Shown here: positions 13,158 through 24,570 of the stretch, piece after piece
Layout: each line of letters starts with the position of its first letter
Numbering within the stretch: position 1 is the stretch's first letter
Source: Alligator mississippiensis
Taxonomy: Eukaryota; Chordata; Crocodylia; Alligatoridae
Direction of reading: 5' to 3'
DNA: 64,000 nucleotides
NCBI RefSeq assembly: GCF_030867095.1
Contig: NC_081828.1
Coordinates: forward strand, 220,255,978 to 220,319,977
Program-made: the position numbers and the translations under genes
Notes under the pieces: generated by a model
Seen by the model: the letters and a program-made list of their open reading frames with translations, nothing else
What the model was told of the DNA's origin: nothing
Database searches by the model: none

Positions 13158-13646
13158 CGCCCCGGCCCCGGCCCCGGCCCCGGCCCCGGCCCCGGCCCCC
13201 ACGCCCGGCTCCCGGCTCCCGGCTCCGCGCCCGCGGCCTCCTCTGGCGCAACAGCACAGCTGCTACCGCGTGCGCACGCCCCGCCCCGCCGCCCCGCCGC
13301 CCAATCGCCGCGCGACACGTCACCGCGCGCCGGCCCGCGCGCGGCACGCTGGGAAACGCAGGCCCCGGCTCCGCTGTGACGGGACTGCGCCTCCCGGCAT
13401 GCCCCGCTCCGCGCCCGGAACCAAAGACATGCCGGAACCATAGAAAGCGGGGGTGGGTGAACAGAGAGCGGCCATGCCGGAACCATAGAGAGGACGGAGC
13501 GGCCATGCTGGAACCATGGGCGGAGCGGCCACGCCGGAAGCGTAGAGAGGGCGGAGCTGCCATGCCGGAAGTAGAGCGCGGGGGCGGGCCGGCGGGCGGA
13601 GGGGCCATGGCGTGAGGGCGCGCGCCGGGCCGACCCCCGCCCCGCC
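13158..13646. promoter_or_regulatory. Bidirectional CpG-island promoter between ABCF2 and CHPF2
   Basis: The two start codons are only 489 bp apart and diverge. The interval is extremely CpG-rich and no TATA box is visible. The CHPF2 side has CCGGAA ETS/GABP-type cores at 13415, 13432, 13477, 13534 and 13565 and a CTGGAA variant at 13508, embedded in degenerate repeats of a GCCATGCCGGAACCATAGAG-like unit. The ABCF2 side holds the G4C2-type repeat. Confidence 0.8.
13160..13200 (-). repeat. GGGGCC hexanucleotide repeat in the ABCF2 5' UTR
   Basis: Six CCCCGG units on the plus strand, followed by five C, read as GGGGCC repeats on the ABCF2 sense strand. They end three bases before the ABCF2 start codon. 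The motif can form G-quadruplexes. Confidence 0.9.
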
Positions 13647-16360
13647 ATGCGGCCGGCCGCGCTGCTGGCCTTGCTGCGGCCCGCGCTGCCGCTCGTGCTC
13701 GGGCTGTCGCTGGGCTGCAGCCTGGGCCTGCTGCGCGTGTCGTGGGGGCAGGGCGGTGACCCGTGCGCGGCGGGGCCGGGGCCGGGCGCGGGGCCGGGGG
13801 CTCGCCCCGGCCCCGACGAGTTCCGGCCCCGCATCGTGCCGTACGCGCGCCCCGCCGGGCCGCCGCACAAGAAGGTGCTCAGGTGGGTCGTGCCGTGCCG
13901 TGCCGTGCCGTGCCGGGGTCGGGGTCGGGGTCGGGGTGGGCTCTGCCGCCGCTAACCGCCCGCTCCCGCCGCAGGACGCGCTACATCCAGACGGAGCTGG
14001 GCTTCCGCGAGCGGCTGCTGGCGGCCGTGCTGACGTCGCGGGCCACGCTGCCCACGCTGGCCGTGGCGGTGAACAAGACGGTGGCGCCGCACTTCCCGCG
14101 CCTGCTGTACTTCACGGGGCTGCGCGGCGCCAAGGTGCCGCCGGGCATGGCGCTGGTGGCGCACGGCGACGAGCGGCCCGTGTGGCTCATGTACGAGACG
14201 GTGCGCTACCTGCACCAGCACTTCGGGGCCGACTACGACTGGTTCTTCGTCATGCAGGACGACACCTACGCGCAGGCCGAGCAGGTCAAGGCGCTGGTGT
14301 CGCACCTCAGCATCGACCAGGACGTCTACCTGGGCCGGGCCGAGGAGTTCATCGGCGGGGACGAGCGGGCGCGCTACTGCCACGGCGGCTTCGGCTACCT
14401 GCTGTCCCGCAGCCTCCTGCTCAAGCTGAGCCGCCACCTGGACGGCTGCCGCAACGAGATCCTCAGCGTGCGGCCGGACGAGTGGCTGGGGCGCTGCATC
14501 ATCGACTTCCTGGGCATCGGCTGCGTCTCCCAGCTCCAGGTGCGGGCGCCGCGGGGGCAGGGGCGGGGGCGGGCGGGGGGCTCGTGGCGGCCGGAGGTGG
14601 GGTCTTGTCCCCGGCGGGACGTGCCTCTCGCTCCAGCCCCGGTCGCTCTGGCTCTCGTCCCTCCCAGGGCCAGCGCTACCGCTCCTACGAGCTGGCCAAG
14701 AACGCCGACCCCGAGAAGGAGCAGGGGGCTGGCTTCCAGGCCGCGCTCGCCGTGCACCCCGTCTCCGACGCGACCCTCATGTACCGGCTGCACAAGCACT
14801 TCAGCAGGATCCAGCTGGGCAGAGCCTACCAGGAGATCCGGCAGCTCCAGGTCGGTACCTGGCGGGCACGCGCCGATCCGAACCTCGGCCTCCAGGCGCT
14901 CGGGAAGGGGTGATCTCAAACTGCCCGGTGGCGGCAGATCCCTCCCGCCCGGAGACGCTGTTTCTGACCCGGGTCAGGCCTGTTGCAGTTCCAGCGCCGC
15001 CAGGATTTGGGAGGTTCCCAGTGGGGAGGAGGGACCGGTTGGGGATGGGACCGCTTGCCCCTCCGGGGGCAAAGGGATCACCGAGTTCTTCCTACAGATG
15101 CAGATCAGGAACCTGACGTCGCTGACCCCCGCAGGCGAGGCCGGGCTGACGTGGCCGGTCGGCATCCCTGCGCCCTTCGTCCCCAAGTCCCGCTTCGAGG
15201 TGATCAGCTGGGACTACTTCACGGAGCAGCATCTCTTCTCCTGCCCCGACGGCACCCCCAAGTGCGAGCTCTCGGGGGCCGGCAAGGCCGACATCGATGA
15301 CATCATCGAGTCGGCGCTCGAGCAGCTCAACAGCCGCTACCAGCCCCTGCTCCGGTTCTACAAGCGGCAGCTGCTGAACGGCTACCGGCGCTTTGACCCC
15401 ACGCGGGGCATGGAGTACACGCTGGACCTCCTGCTGGAGGCGGTGACCCAGAAGGGCCACAGCCACGTCCTGGCCAAGCGGGTTAGCCTCGTGCGGCCCC
15501 TCAGCAAGATGGAGATCATTCCCATGCCCTATGTGACGGAGGCCACGCGGGTGCAACTGGTGCTTCCCCTGACTGTGCAGGACCTGGACTTTGTGGGGAA
15601 TTTCCTGGACACATTTGCCATGAACACACTGGACACCCACGACAATGCCCTGCTGACCCTGCTCTTCATCTACCACCCCTACGATGCCCAGCGGGTCAGC
15701 CAGCTGGACGTCTTTGCGGGCGTCAAGGCCATGGTGGCAGAGCTGGAGAAACGCTACACTGAGGTGAAGATCCCCTGGATCAGCGTCAAGACGGAGGTGC
15801 CATCACAGGTGAAGCTGATGGACATCGTGTCCAAGAAGCATCCCGTGGACACCCTCTTCTTCCTGGCCAGCGTGTGGACAGAGGTCAGCATGGAGTTCCT
15901 AAACCGCTGCCGCATGAACACCATCAGCAACTGGCAGGTCTTCTTCCCGGTGCACTTCCAGGAGTTCAACCCTGCGCTGGTGTACCGGGGTGAGCAGGCC
16001 TCGTCGTCCAGTGCTGACGTCCTGCGGGACGGGCGCTTTGACCGGCACGCCTTTGCCGAGGCCTGTTTCTACAACTCCGACTACATGGCTGCACGCACCA
16101 AGCTGGCAGCTGACATCCTGGACCGGGACGAGGTGCTGGAGAGCATGGAGGTCTTTGACGTCTTCCTGCGCTACTCAGGGCTCCATCTCTTCCGGGCGGT
16201 GGAACCAGGGCTGGTGCAGAAGTACGCGCTGCGCAGCTGCAACCCCCGGCTGAGCGAGGAGCTGTACCACCGCTGTGTGCTCAGCAACCTAGAGGGGCTC
16301 GCCTCCCGCTCCCACCTGGCCATGGCTCTCTTTGAGCAGGAGCAGGCCAACAGCACCTGA
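13647..16360 (+). CDS. CHPF2: Chondroitin polymerizing factor 2 / chondroitin glucuronyltransferase
   Basis: This is a Golgi type II membrane protein of chondroitin sulfate synthesis. It acts in chain extension with chondroitin synthases, adding glucuronic acid. Coding exons are 13647-13882, 13975-14539, 14668-14850 and 15098-16360, with GT-AG junctions, giving 748 aa (human 772). A hydrophobic signal anchor spans about residues 5-30, then a Gly/Pro/Ala-rich stem. The N-terminal GT31-like domain has MQDDTY at 172-177 (DxD-like), YLGRAEEFIGG and CHGGFGYLLSR. The C-terminal domain has NGYRRFDPTRGMEYTLDLLL, SKKHPVDTLFFL, FFPVHFQEFNPAL and the ending FEQEQANST. The frame upstream of 13647 is not used: an 865-codon open stretch through the introns is an artefact of GC-rich DNA. 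The gene shares its promoter with ABCF2. Confidence 0.96.
13891..13938 (+). repeat. TGCCG and GGGGTC short repeats in CHPF2 intron 1
   Basis: Five TGCCG units run into four GGGGTC units within the 92-bp first intron. They fill much of it and may make its length polymorphic. Confidence 0.85.
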
Positions 16361-16546
16361 GTTACCCGCAGCCACCAAGGGTTCCCAGCACCTTAATACT
16401 TGGCACCTTTCATTCTCTGCCTCAGCCCCAGCCTGCACTGGAGCAGAGGGCTCATCAAGTGGAGGGGAGAGGAAAGACCTCCCTCTTCCCACCTCAGCCC
16501 CAGGGCCGAGGGGAGGGCAGTGGAAAGGTCTGCGGGGGGTTTTTTA

Positions 16547-16552
16547 AATAAA
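16547..16552 (+). promoter_or_regulatory. CHPF2 polyadenylation signal AATAAA
   Basis: AATAAA lies about 190 nt after the CHPF2 stop, after a T-rich stretch. An ATTAAA follows at 16555. Confidence 0.8.
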
Positions 16553-16560
16553 TAATTAAA

Positions 16561-17976
16561 GTTTCTTCCCGTGCAAGTGAACTCCATTCCTCCCAGTTGT
16601 TCAGTGAGTCGTTCTTCCTGACTCCAACTGCGGTAGCAGCACCCTCGCAGAGGGACTTGGGCCTGAGGTGGAGGGGAAGTGAGTGCAGACCTGCTCCCAA
16701 TCTGCCCAGAGCCTCTCATGGCTCCCTGGTGCCATCCCAGCACAGCAAACCCGGGACTGGAACCAGGGCGAGGCAGGCTCGGCAGCTGTAGCTTGTGTGC
16801 TGCCCACTGTTCAGAGACGCTCACTCTCCCTCGTATGCTTACTTGCAGGGACAGACTTCTGTGCGGGCTTGCTGGGGCTGAATTAGGCAGTTAGTCATGG
16901 TCCTGCCCTCTGCTCTGCGGGGTGGGGGGGGCGGGGGTCCTCTGTCTTTTCCCTTACCCCTCCCCTGCACCCTTGCTAGTCATTCCTGCTGCTCTGCAGC
17001 CCCCAGTACAAAGAGCTGTTTGCTGCTTTCCAGGGTAATCGTCTGCCCCAGCAGTGCAGTGTTGGGAGAGCTGCATGCACATCAGCCTCGTGTCCCACAC
17101 AGGAGCCAGGTACCCCCATCGGGTCATGACGGCAGGTGCTGCTTCCCAAAATGAGCAGGCTGGGGCTGGGCGGTTTGTCAGGGGCTGTGATAGCCAGGGT
17201 ACAGCATTCCCTCAGGTCTCTGTGGACCTTGTTGCAGAGCCCAGGGTCCCATTGCTGGGCATTTGGTGTTGCCAGAGGAGCTCCTGTTCGCAATGAGGAG
17301 TCTCCTGCCTAGTGCTGGCTGTAGATGGGACAGCGGCAGCAGGGTGTGCCCTTTCTCCCAGGAAGGGTTCCCGTCCAAAGGGAAGGAGGACAGGGAGCAG
17401 GGCCAGCGGCCAGAGACTGACTCTGGCAAAGGTGCTGCTGTCCCTCACAGAGGCTGCTTCCTGTGGGACACCCAGCTGGCTGGCGCAAGAGCTGCCTGGC
17501 CCCTGGAGCCTCAGTCGCCTCCGAAGGGAAGACACTTGTGTAAGAACGTAAATGGGTCAGAAGAGAAGCTCCGGAGAGCAGCCAGCTCATTTCCTTCTGC
17601 AGCAGCCTCGGGCTGCGGGTGGGGCACAGCTCAGGCAGGCATTCCTGGGTCTGTGAAACTTTCATTCCTGTGGCTCTGACCAGGCTCCTGCTCTCCTTGT
17701 ATGCGCACACGCTGGGTGCACGTACACCTCCCGTGTCCACCCTCTTGCAATCTGTTCCCTTCCAGCTGCTGGCTCCGGTCATGCCCTGCTGCTGCCCAGC
17801 TCGCACCTGGGTGGGACAACGCAAGCACGGTCTTGCCCTCCTGGGCCCAGACCGCTGTTCGCTGCCAGGCATTAGACTCCACTTCACTTAAGTGACCTAA
17901 CCACTGTCGCCCATGGAAAATGGACTGAGAGCTGGCTGATGGTCACAGACGTGAACAGGGAAAAGAAAGTTTCTCT
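16561..17976. other. Intergenic, no gene or clear repeat seen
   Basis: Open frames are short and present on both strands. I recognise no coding domain, LINE end or tRNA-like sequence here. Confidence 0.5.
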
Positions 17977-17984
17977 CCCTAGAG

Positions 17985-18194
17985 CAGCGGTTCCCAAACT
18001 CTTGACAGATGGGGTACCACCAATTTAAAAGGATACACCCTTATGTGCTGGTGGTACTTTTTTCAGTTCTACCTTAAGTACCATCAGCAATTTTTTGTCA
18101 TATAAAGTAATTACAATAAATCTGTTAATGTGTACCACTAACAGGTTATCTGTGTACCACTGGTGGTACCCGTACCACAGATTGGGAACCGCTG
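17985..18194. mobile_element. hAT-type MITE, 210 bp, with TIRs and 8-bp target duplication
   Basis: The element starts CAGCGGTTCCCAAACTCT and ends with the inverse, AGATTGGGAACCGCTG. These are classic hAT/Charlie-like termini. Flanking octamers ccctagag (17977-17984) and ccctgaag (18195-18202) match at 6 of 8 positions, as expected for an aged hAT 8-bp duplication. It has no coding capacity. The interior holds several GTACCAC/GTGGTAC repeats in both orientations. Confidence 0.88.
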
Positions 18195-18202
18195 CCCTGA
18201 AG

Positions 18203-21200
18203 GGTATTTTCCAAGAAGCCCCTGTAAGGATCCATCTCTCGCCCAGTCCTACTGGGAGATGTAACTAGAAGGAAACGTGAGGCTGCAGCTGACATAAGCT
18301 GGTGGGGCCAAGCACGTATGCAGAGCGATCCGGAGGGTGTGCTAGGAGGGGCTTGCTTTACTGAATACAGCCAAGTGTGAGGCCACGCACCTACTAGCCA
18401 ATCACACCGGTCACACTAACGTCTCCCCATTCTCTGTCTTGGAAAGCAGCAGCTCTGCTGTCATGGGGAAAACTGGTGAGGGTGAGTTTCCCTGCAGAGT
18501 GGTTTGTGGCTGCATGAGCAGAAGAAAGCTGCCTGGGTGGAGGGAGGTTGTGTCACTGCCAAACTTTCCATTAGCGAGGAGGGCTGTGTGCAGTGCCGGT
18601 GCCTGCCTGCCTGCAGAAAGGGGTGGCAGGGAGCCATAGAGAGTGCCACAGGAAAGCAGCAGTCTGGAAAAATGTAAATTAAAAAGCTCTGTTTACTAAA
18701 TTGGTACAAGAGAAGGTTCAGCGGTGACTTGATCGCAGTCTTCCAGCTCCCGCACAGGGAGTTTCCAGGAGCAGGCAGCTCGTTAGTCTGGCAGACAGAG
18801 GCAGGAGGGAGATGTGGTGGGTAGCTGCTGAAGCCAGAGGAGGAGGGCGCAGTTTTTTCTGGATTCAGCACCGAGGGGCATTAACCATGGCAGCAGATTA
18901 CCTGCCTGGGGAGGAGCTGGCAAACCAGAGCAGTTCTGAAGGGCACGGCTGCTCGGAAATGAAGGGGGTCGATTGGATGTTGCACGTTTGGTTCACCTCC
19001 TTGCCCGAGCTTCCCATCCTGCTGCTCTTGCCAGCTGCTGAATGCTTCCCCTGCGCAGTCGCCGCGGCGGTTCTTTGCCAACTCAGCATGGTTGAGAGCC
19101 TTCTTGGTAACTGCTTCCTTCGCGGTGCGTCTCTGCGAGGGCAGCACAGCTGGGGCTGTCAGGTCTGATCCAACCAGGCGTTTGAATGTTCCAGCCAAGG
19201 CACGATGTTTTTTCTGAAAGATTGCGGTGGCTCAAACAGGCAGGACTTCCATGAATTAATGTGTCCCTTGTTAGACGGGGTGAGATCAGTTGACCACAAA
19301 GCTCCCTTGTGACTTCGTAATCTATTGATCTGTGTTTCCTAACAGCCAATGCCTCCTTAGAGGAAGACTTATATGCTAAGTCATTGTTAAGCAAACCTTT
19401 GGCTTGGGCAGCGATTCTCACCCGGGGGCCTGGCGTGTTGTCGGAGCCTTTTAAGGGGGTTGTGGGGGTCTGTACAATATTAACACGGGTCGGTGTGCAA
19501 GTGCATACACACAGTTCACCAAATAAACCCAGAGATTGCAAATAGAAGTCCACAGTGTCACAGACACCCTGACCTGATGTGCTCTGTCCTGGCTCTTTGC
19601 AACAGAAGAGTTGCTGTAGATCTTCCATAATCAAAACTGAGTGAACGCTCATGGGAAGCCAAGAGGAAGAAGAACCAGCTGAGCGGTACTGAGCCAGCTG
19701 CTTGGCTGGTCAGCTCCCAGGACCCTGTCGTGGAGAAGCGGAACGGACAGCGACAGGGATGTACGCGACGAGCTTCATTAGGGCGTGAAGCAGGCAGCTA
19801 CAATGCAGTTACTTCCACAGCCGAGGCTGGCAGGGACCTGCGGTCAGTAACTGCAGCAAAAGAGAGGCAGAAAACTCGACAGCGGACGCTAGAGCAGAAA
19901 GATGGTGAGCTTTGTCCCCGAGACCAGCAGCATTGGACAGGGTGACATCTAGTAGGGCAGTGTGGGCACTTACGCGTTGCATTGACCCCAGAGTCATTCT
20001 GGGAACCAAGAAGGGTTTGAAGAACAGGTCCCATCAGAATTAAATATTTGCAAACATAAATGCCAGATAGATTTTAATAGCAAATGTAATCATGAAATGC
20101 AGATAAGATATAAATGGCCAACAGTACAGGCAAAGCATATCAAGCAAATGATTAAAACTTATAAAATGTGTGTTTGTCTAAAGAATTAACAATCTCATTA
20201 GCATTTGGAAGAATTAAAAATTAATTTCTTGAAGTCCCAAGTCTCTAGCAGGTGGGCAGCCTGCTCTCAGCCAGGTTTCAAATTCAGTTTTAAAAGCATT
20301 CTTGTCTCGGTTCATCTGCAGATGGGCTGTTCAGCAGGGACCCAGATTTTTAACTGTATTGCCTGGCTTAATATCAAAAAGCTTACTAAACAAGGCCAAA
20401 TTTTTTTTTAAATCTAACAGGTTCTACTCTAATTAATATTCATATGCCTATTTTTATCCTCTGTTTAACTACACCTTGCCCTGAACCAGATCTAAAAGCA
20501 CTCCATGCACTCTGAGCAGCGTTTAGCCAGCTTCTCCTGACCTGCCCTGCTCCCACTTTTTAAACTGAATCTCAGCTCTGACATTTGCTCGCTCATTTGG
20601 TTGCCCCTTCTCTTACTCAAACTTTGGTCGAGCGGAGGGCAGCAGATGCTAGACCATCTTGCCAGGTAGTAGCTTAGGGTCTCCTACAGTCTGCAGCCAG
20701 GACCACAACACAGCATCACGTGGAAACACAAGGGACCGTAGAAGAGAAGACAGGAAGGTCTGAGTGGTGCTCATGGACATCCTTTCTCTCCGTGTGACAA
20801 CCCGGGCGGCGAGATGCTGGCTGGGGGTTGTGGAGCACAGCCCCCGGTCTGGCAGAAGTGCCCTGAGTAAAGTTAGCTGTGCCCCTTTTGGGGAGGAGAG
20901 TTACTCTCGGGGACTGGACACCAGCTGGTGCGTCCACAGGGTGGGTAGACCAGCCATGTGGGGGGGGATGCTTCGGCAGCAGGTGCGGTACAGACTTGTG
21001 CTTCGTGTGTCGTGAGCTGCTCAGACTGGCCTAGCAAGGAGCACAAGGAAGAGCGTATGTCTGGGGCTGCCTACTCCGCCAGGCTGGAGGTCTGAGCAAC
21101 AGGCGAGAGGAACTGGAAATGCGCGCTGTGGTCTACGTGGCCTTCCTGTGCGATTCGTGCCAGTTGAACGGGTTTAACAGCCAGCAGCTCTTGTGAAACA

Positions 21201-21400
21201 ACCCTGGTTCCGTCCTTTGCAATTGCAAGTGTGACACAAGTAAGTGCCCAGAGCTGTAGGCTCTTGTGAGGCACGTGGCTTCGTATGACACGTCCCCAGA
21301 GAAGATAAATGGGGATGGAGAGATGGTAGATGGAGCAGAGCAAAGAAATGGTCAGGGAGCAGGACCCCATCACTAAGGTAGTCACAGGAGAGCAGGGGAC
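18203..21400. other. Intergenic, ancient unclassified sequence
   Basis: The stretch becomes AT-rich after about 20.0 kb. At 19,409-19,480 a CAGCGATTCTCACCCGGGGG-like start recalls a decayed hAT/Charlie terminus, but no matching end or duplication was found. No gene is supported. Confidence 0.45.
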
Positions 21401-21602
21401 ATCCACTCGTGGATTAGAAGCTGGCTTTGGGGTAGAAAGCAAACAGAGAGTGTAAAGGGTCAGTTTTCAGGATGAAAGAAGTAACTAGCGGGTCCCCCAG
21501 GGGTCTGTGTTGGGGCCAGTGCTGCTTAACGTACTCATAAGTGATCTGGAAAAGGGGGTGAGTAGTGAGGTGGCCAAACCCGTGGATGACAAAATTATAC
21601 AA
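21400..21602 (+). repeat. CR1 reverse-transcriptase fragment
   Basis: The plus strand reads [20 protein letters not shown], the CR1 RT block just before the catalytic ADD box, where this copy shows PVDD in place of FADD. It is truncated on both sides and noncoding today. Confidence 0.75.
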
Positions 21603-21607
21603 AGTGC

Positions 21608-22960
21608 CATAGAGTCACAGAGCAGTGGAGCTGGAAGGACCGTCTAGAGGTCAGCTAATCCAACCCCTGCCCGAGGCAGGATCATCCCTATCCAAACCAT
21701 CCTATGCAACCATAAGCCCAACTCTACGTAAGACTACCCTCAACCCTGACACAACTCAGACCGAACACCCGACCCGGCCACAGGTAAAGCAGGGGAATCC
21801 CGGCAGCCAACGTCCTGCTTTATAAAATGTCAATATATGCTCACGAGGTCCCCGGTAGCAGCCGTGCCCCCTGCTACAGAGGAAGGGAAACCCCCCAGCC
21901 TGTACCAGTCTGATCATGGGATGAAATTCCTTCCTGATCCAAATGTGGTGATTGGTCTGACCCTGAATGGAGGGGCAAGACCCTCTCGCCAGGACCCTCC
22001 AGCTTTGCTCCTAGCAGGAGAGTCGGCGTGTCCCAGTTGAAGTCCCCAGCCTTAGCCGTAGCCAACACCCGATGCCTCTGGGGAGGCTTAAAAACACCCT
22101 GACACATGGAGCAGAAAAAAGGAGGATGAGGGCAGGAGCAACCAGCAAAGCCCAGGAGCCTGGGAAATACCCATGGTAGAAAACAGGCACAACTACACCT
22201 AGATCATCCCCAGCTAATGGCTGCCCAACCTCCTCTTGAGCTCCTCCAATGATGCAGAGTCCCCAGCTTCCCTAGGCAGGGTATTCCACTGCCTCGCTAT
22301 TCCTACAGGGAAGCATAGGTAGGACCTGATTTAGGTCAAGCCAGTTTATGAAACTTCTGTCCCAGACCCCTTCCTGGTTTAAGTTAACTCAGAGTCCCTC
22401 AGCATCCCAGCATGCCTACCTATTCATTCCTGCCCATGGCAGGGGGTCGGACTTGATGATCTGCTCAGGTCCCCTCCGACCCTACATCTATGAATCTATG
22501 CAAGAAGTTTTTCTAGATATCCAACCTCAGTTTGCTTTGCTGCAAGTTCCAGCCATTGTTCTGCATCCTCCTCTCTGCAGCAAGAGAGAACAGGGGCTTT
22601 CCCTCTGTCGTTTATGGCAGCCCTTTGAGTAGTTGAAGTCTGCTGTCATGTCCCCTCTTAAGCACCTTGTCTGCCAGCTGAACACATCCAGCTCCTTCAG
22701 TCTCTCCTCATGCGCCTTGCCTTCCAAGCCCTACATCATCTTTGTTGCTGCCTCTGGACCCTCAAATTTCTCCATGCCCTTATTTAAACGCGGAGCCCAG
22801 AACGGCACACAGTATCCAGAGGAAGCCTAACCAGCGTTGAGTAGCTAGGCAGAGTCACCTCCTGTGTCTTGCACCTAATGCTGCTATTGATGCTGGAATA
22901 AGTCACCTGAAGAATGGCAAAACAGCTGGACTTTGTGACATGCATGGAGCAGATCAAACA
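21608..22960 (-). repeat. Old CR1 LINE fragments, inverse strand
   Basis: The 3' end is at 21608 (catagagtcacagagcagtgg on the plus strand). Moving right, the 3' UTR and the end of the RT region are readable in reverse: QLADKVLKRGHDSRLQLLK-like and 'package insert' blocks of CR1. It is interrupted by a plus-strand CR1 tail at 22,335-22,500. Divergence and mosaicism indicate an old insertion. Confidence 0.65.
22335..22500 (+). repeat. CR1 3' tail nested in an inverse-strand CR1
   Basis: The plus strand reads cccatggcagggggtcggac, then ttgatgatctgctcaggtcc and catctatgaatctatg, a typical CR1 3' end. Inverse-strand CR1 resumes on its right side. Confidence 0.7.
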
Positions 22961-23496
22961 CTTTGATCCTACAACCAAGTTATGGGCGTTACGTCCTTAA
23001 CATCAGCCCTTAGAATAACTAAACTATGGGCAACAAGCCCATCTAACAGCTCTATTTTGAAGCCAGGGAAGGATGCCTTTGGCGCAGAGAACTTTAGGCC
23101 AGTGTCACTTCTGAGCCATCTTTATAACCTTTACAAGCGCCTTACTCTCAGTTGTCTTTCACCTCATATCAGACAACATCTAGTCCCACAGCAAGCTCGA
23201 TTTAGACCAGGCAAGTCCTGCACTGGCCAAATACTAAACATCATATAGAAATTGGATTTGAGAAAGGGACAATAACAGACGCTGTGTTTGTAGACCTATC
23301 AGCAACATACGCCACAGTCAACCACCAAAACCTGCTTGCCAAAGTCTACGGTATGACGCACGACTACCGCCTAGAGCAGCTCATCCGATCTCTTTGGGAG
23401 AACAGATGTTTTTACATAGAACTGTGCAAGAAATAGAAGTGCTGGCGATGACAACAAAACAGCATCCCACAGGGTGCTGGCACCAATCCTTTTATG

Positions 23497-23550
23497 TAGA
23501 TAGATAGATATATATATATATATATAGATATATAGATATATATATACACA
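23497..23550. repeat. TAGA/TA microsatellite inside the LINE
   Basis: A run of TAGA units passes into TA and TATAGA units. It lies where the RT catalytic segment of the LINE would be. Confidence 0.85.
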
Positions 23551-23706
23551 CCAATGACCAACCCAAATGGAATAATACAAGGAGCTTCACGTATGCTGAT
23601 GATCCATGCATCATGTCACAAGAGAAGGACTTTGCTACTGTTGAGAACAGACTGACACGTGCACTGAGCAACCTCTCAGGTTACTACAATAAGAACCAGC
23701 TTCATC

Positions 23707-24047
23707 CATGAACAACGCGTGCCCCGGGCGGCTGCGGGGACGTGGAGGTGGCAGCGCGGCGCCGGTAAGCAGGAGCTCCCGCAGACGCTGCTGGCACTGT
23801 TGGGGGGCGGGGGGGAGGTGGTGAGCGCCGACCAGAGGTTGGTGACCACCCAAAGATGCCACCAGCAGTGTCAGCAGTGGCCAGTGGTGATCGCTGACCT
23901 GGCTGGTGGCATCAGCAGCGGGGGGGAGTGGTGTGTAGTGACTGCCCGTAGGCGCCGCCGACAGTGTTGGTGCCTTTTCAAAGGGGTGCAGTGCCACGCT
24001 CAGGGGCTGCACACGCACCCACGTGGACCCCCTACGCGTCGCCAGTG
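23707..24047. mobile_element. 341-bp non-autonomous DNA element (copy 1)
   Basis: A GC-rich block interrupts the LINE between codons that should be adjacent. It starts CATGAACAACG and ends ACGCGTCGCCAGTG, with gcttcatc (23699-23706) and gcttcaca (24048-24055) as an imperfect 8-bp duplication. Length and right end match the 339-bp element at 49,516. The 8-bp duplication suggests a hAT-like origin. The left terminus is weak. Confidence 0.5.
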
Positions 24048-24570
24048 GCTTCACAGCGACCCGGGCAAGATGCAGGTCACAGCTTTTCATCTCACTATCG
24101 AGAAGTCAAGTGGAAATTAAACAGCGCCTGGGGTGGAATCCCACTAACTCGTTACCCGAACCCTGTGTACTTGGGGGTCACACTGGACCAAACACTTGCC
24201 TTCAAAGCACATGTGAAGAAGATGAAAGGGAAAGTCAGTGCCCAGAACAACATACTTTGAAAGATGGTCACCTCAAGCTGGGGAGTGAACGCAGCTACGT
24301 TATGAACCACTGCTACTGCCTTGTGCTCCTCCCCTGCGGAGGATGCATGTCTGGTATGGGAATGATCAGTTCATGCCCAGAAATAAGACTCAGCTCTAAA
24401 TGACAGCTGTCCTGCAATCACAGGGTGTCTAAAGTCAACACCAAAGGATAGCCTGTACTGACTGGCTGGCATTGCACCACCTGATATCGGAAGAAAAGTA
24501 TTGAGCCAAAAAGAAAGCAGGGCCCAGGCAACCACTCTGTGGTCACACCGGGGTAGATGAATGGCTCAAA

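Larger units (their letters stand above)
23003..24570 (+). repeat. Non-CR1 LINE, reverse-transcriptase region, decayed
   Basis: Translated blocks in order are NFRPVSLLSHLYNLYKRL, RFRPGKSCTGQIL, AVFVDLSATYATVNHQNLL, VTAFHL, YLGVTLDQTL and LAGIAPPDI. These form the RT palm and its C-terminal extension in a non-LTR element of the jockey-like group, distinct from CR1. The frame shifts repeatedly and a simple repeat and a 341-bp element interrupt it. The exact clade cannot be fixed by eye. Confidence 0.7.

Noticed and set aside
13158-13202. Upstream in-frame extension of ABCF2 (Gly-Ala run)
   Set aside because: It begins at GTG, not ATG, and is encoded only by the hexanucleotide repeat. Kept as a question in the findings, not as the start.
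11734-13443. 569-codon plus-strand frame opposite ABCF2
   Set aside because: Antisense shadow of GC-rich ABCF2 exons and promoter; no domain and strongly biased composition.
13763-16360. Single 865-codon open frame covering CHPF2
   Set aside because: It reads through three introns with clear GT-AG ends. The spliced 748-aa product matches the family and starts at 13647 with a signal anchor.
19409-19480. A second hAT-type element
   Set aside because: Only a start-like motif is present, with no partner terminus and no target duplication.
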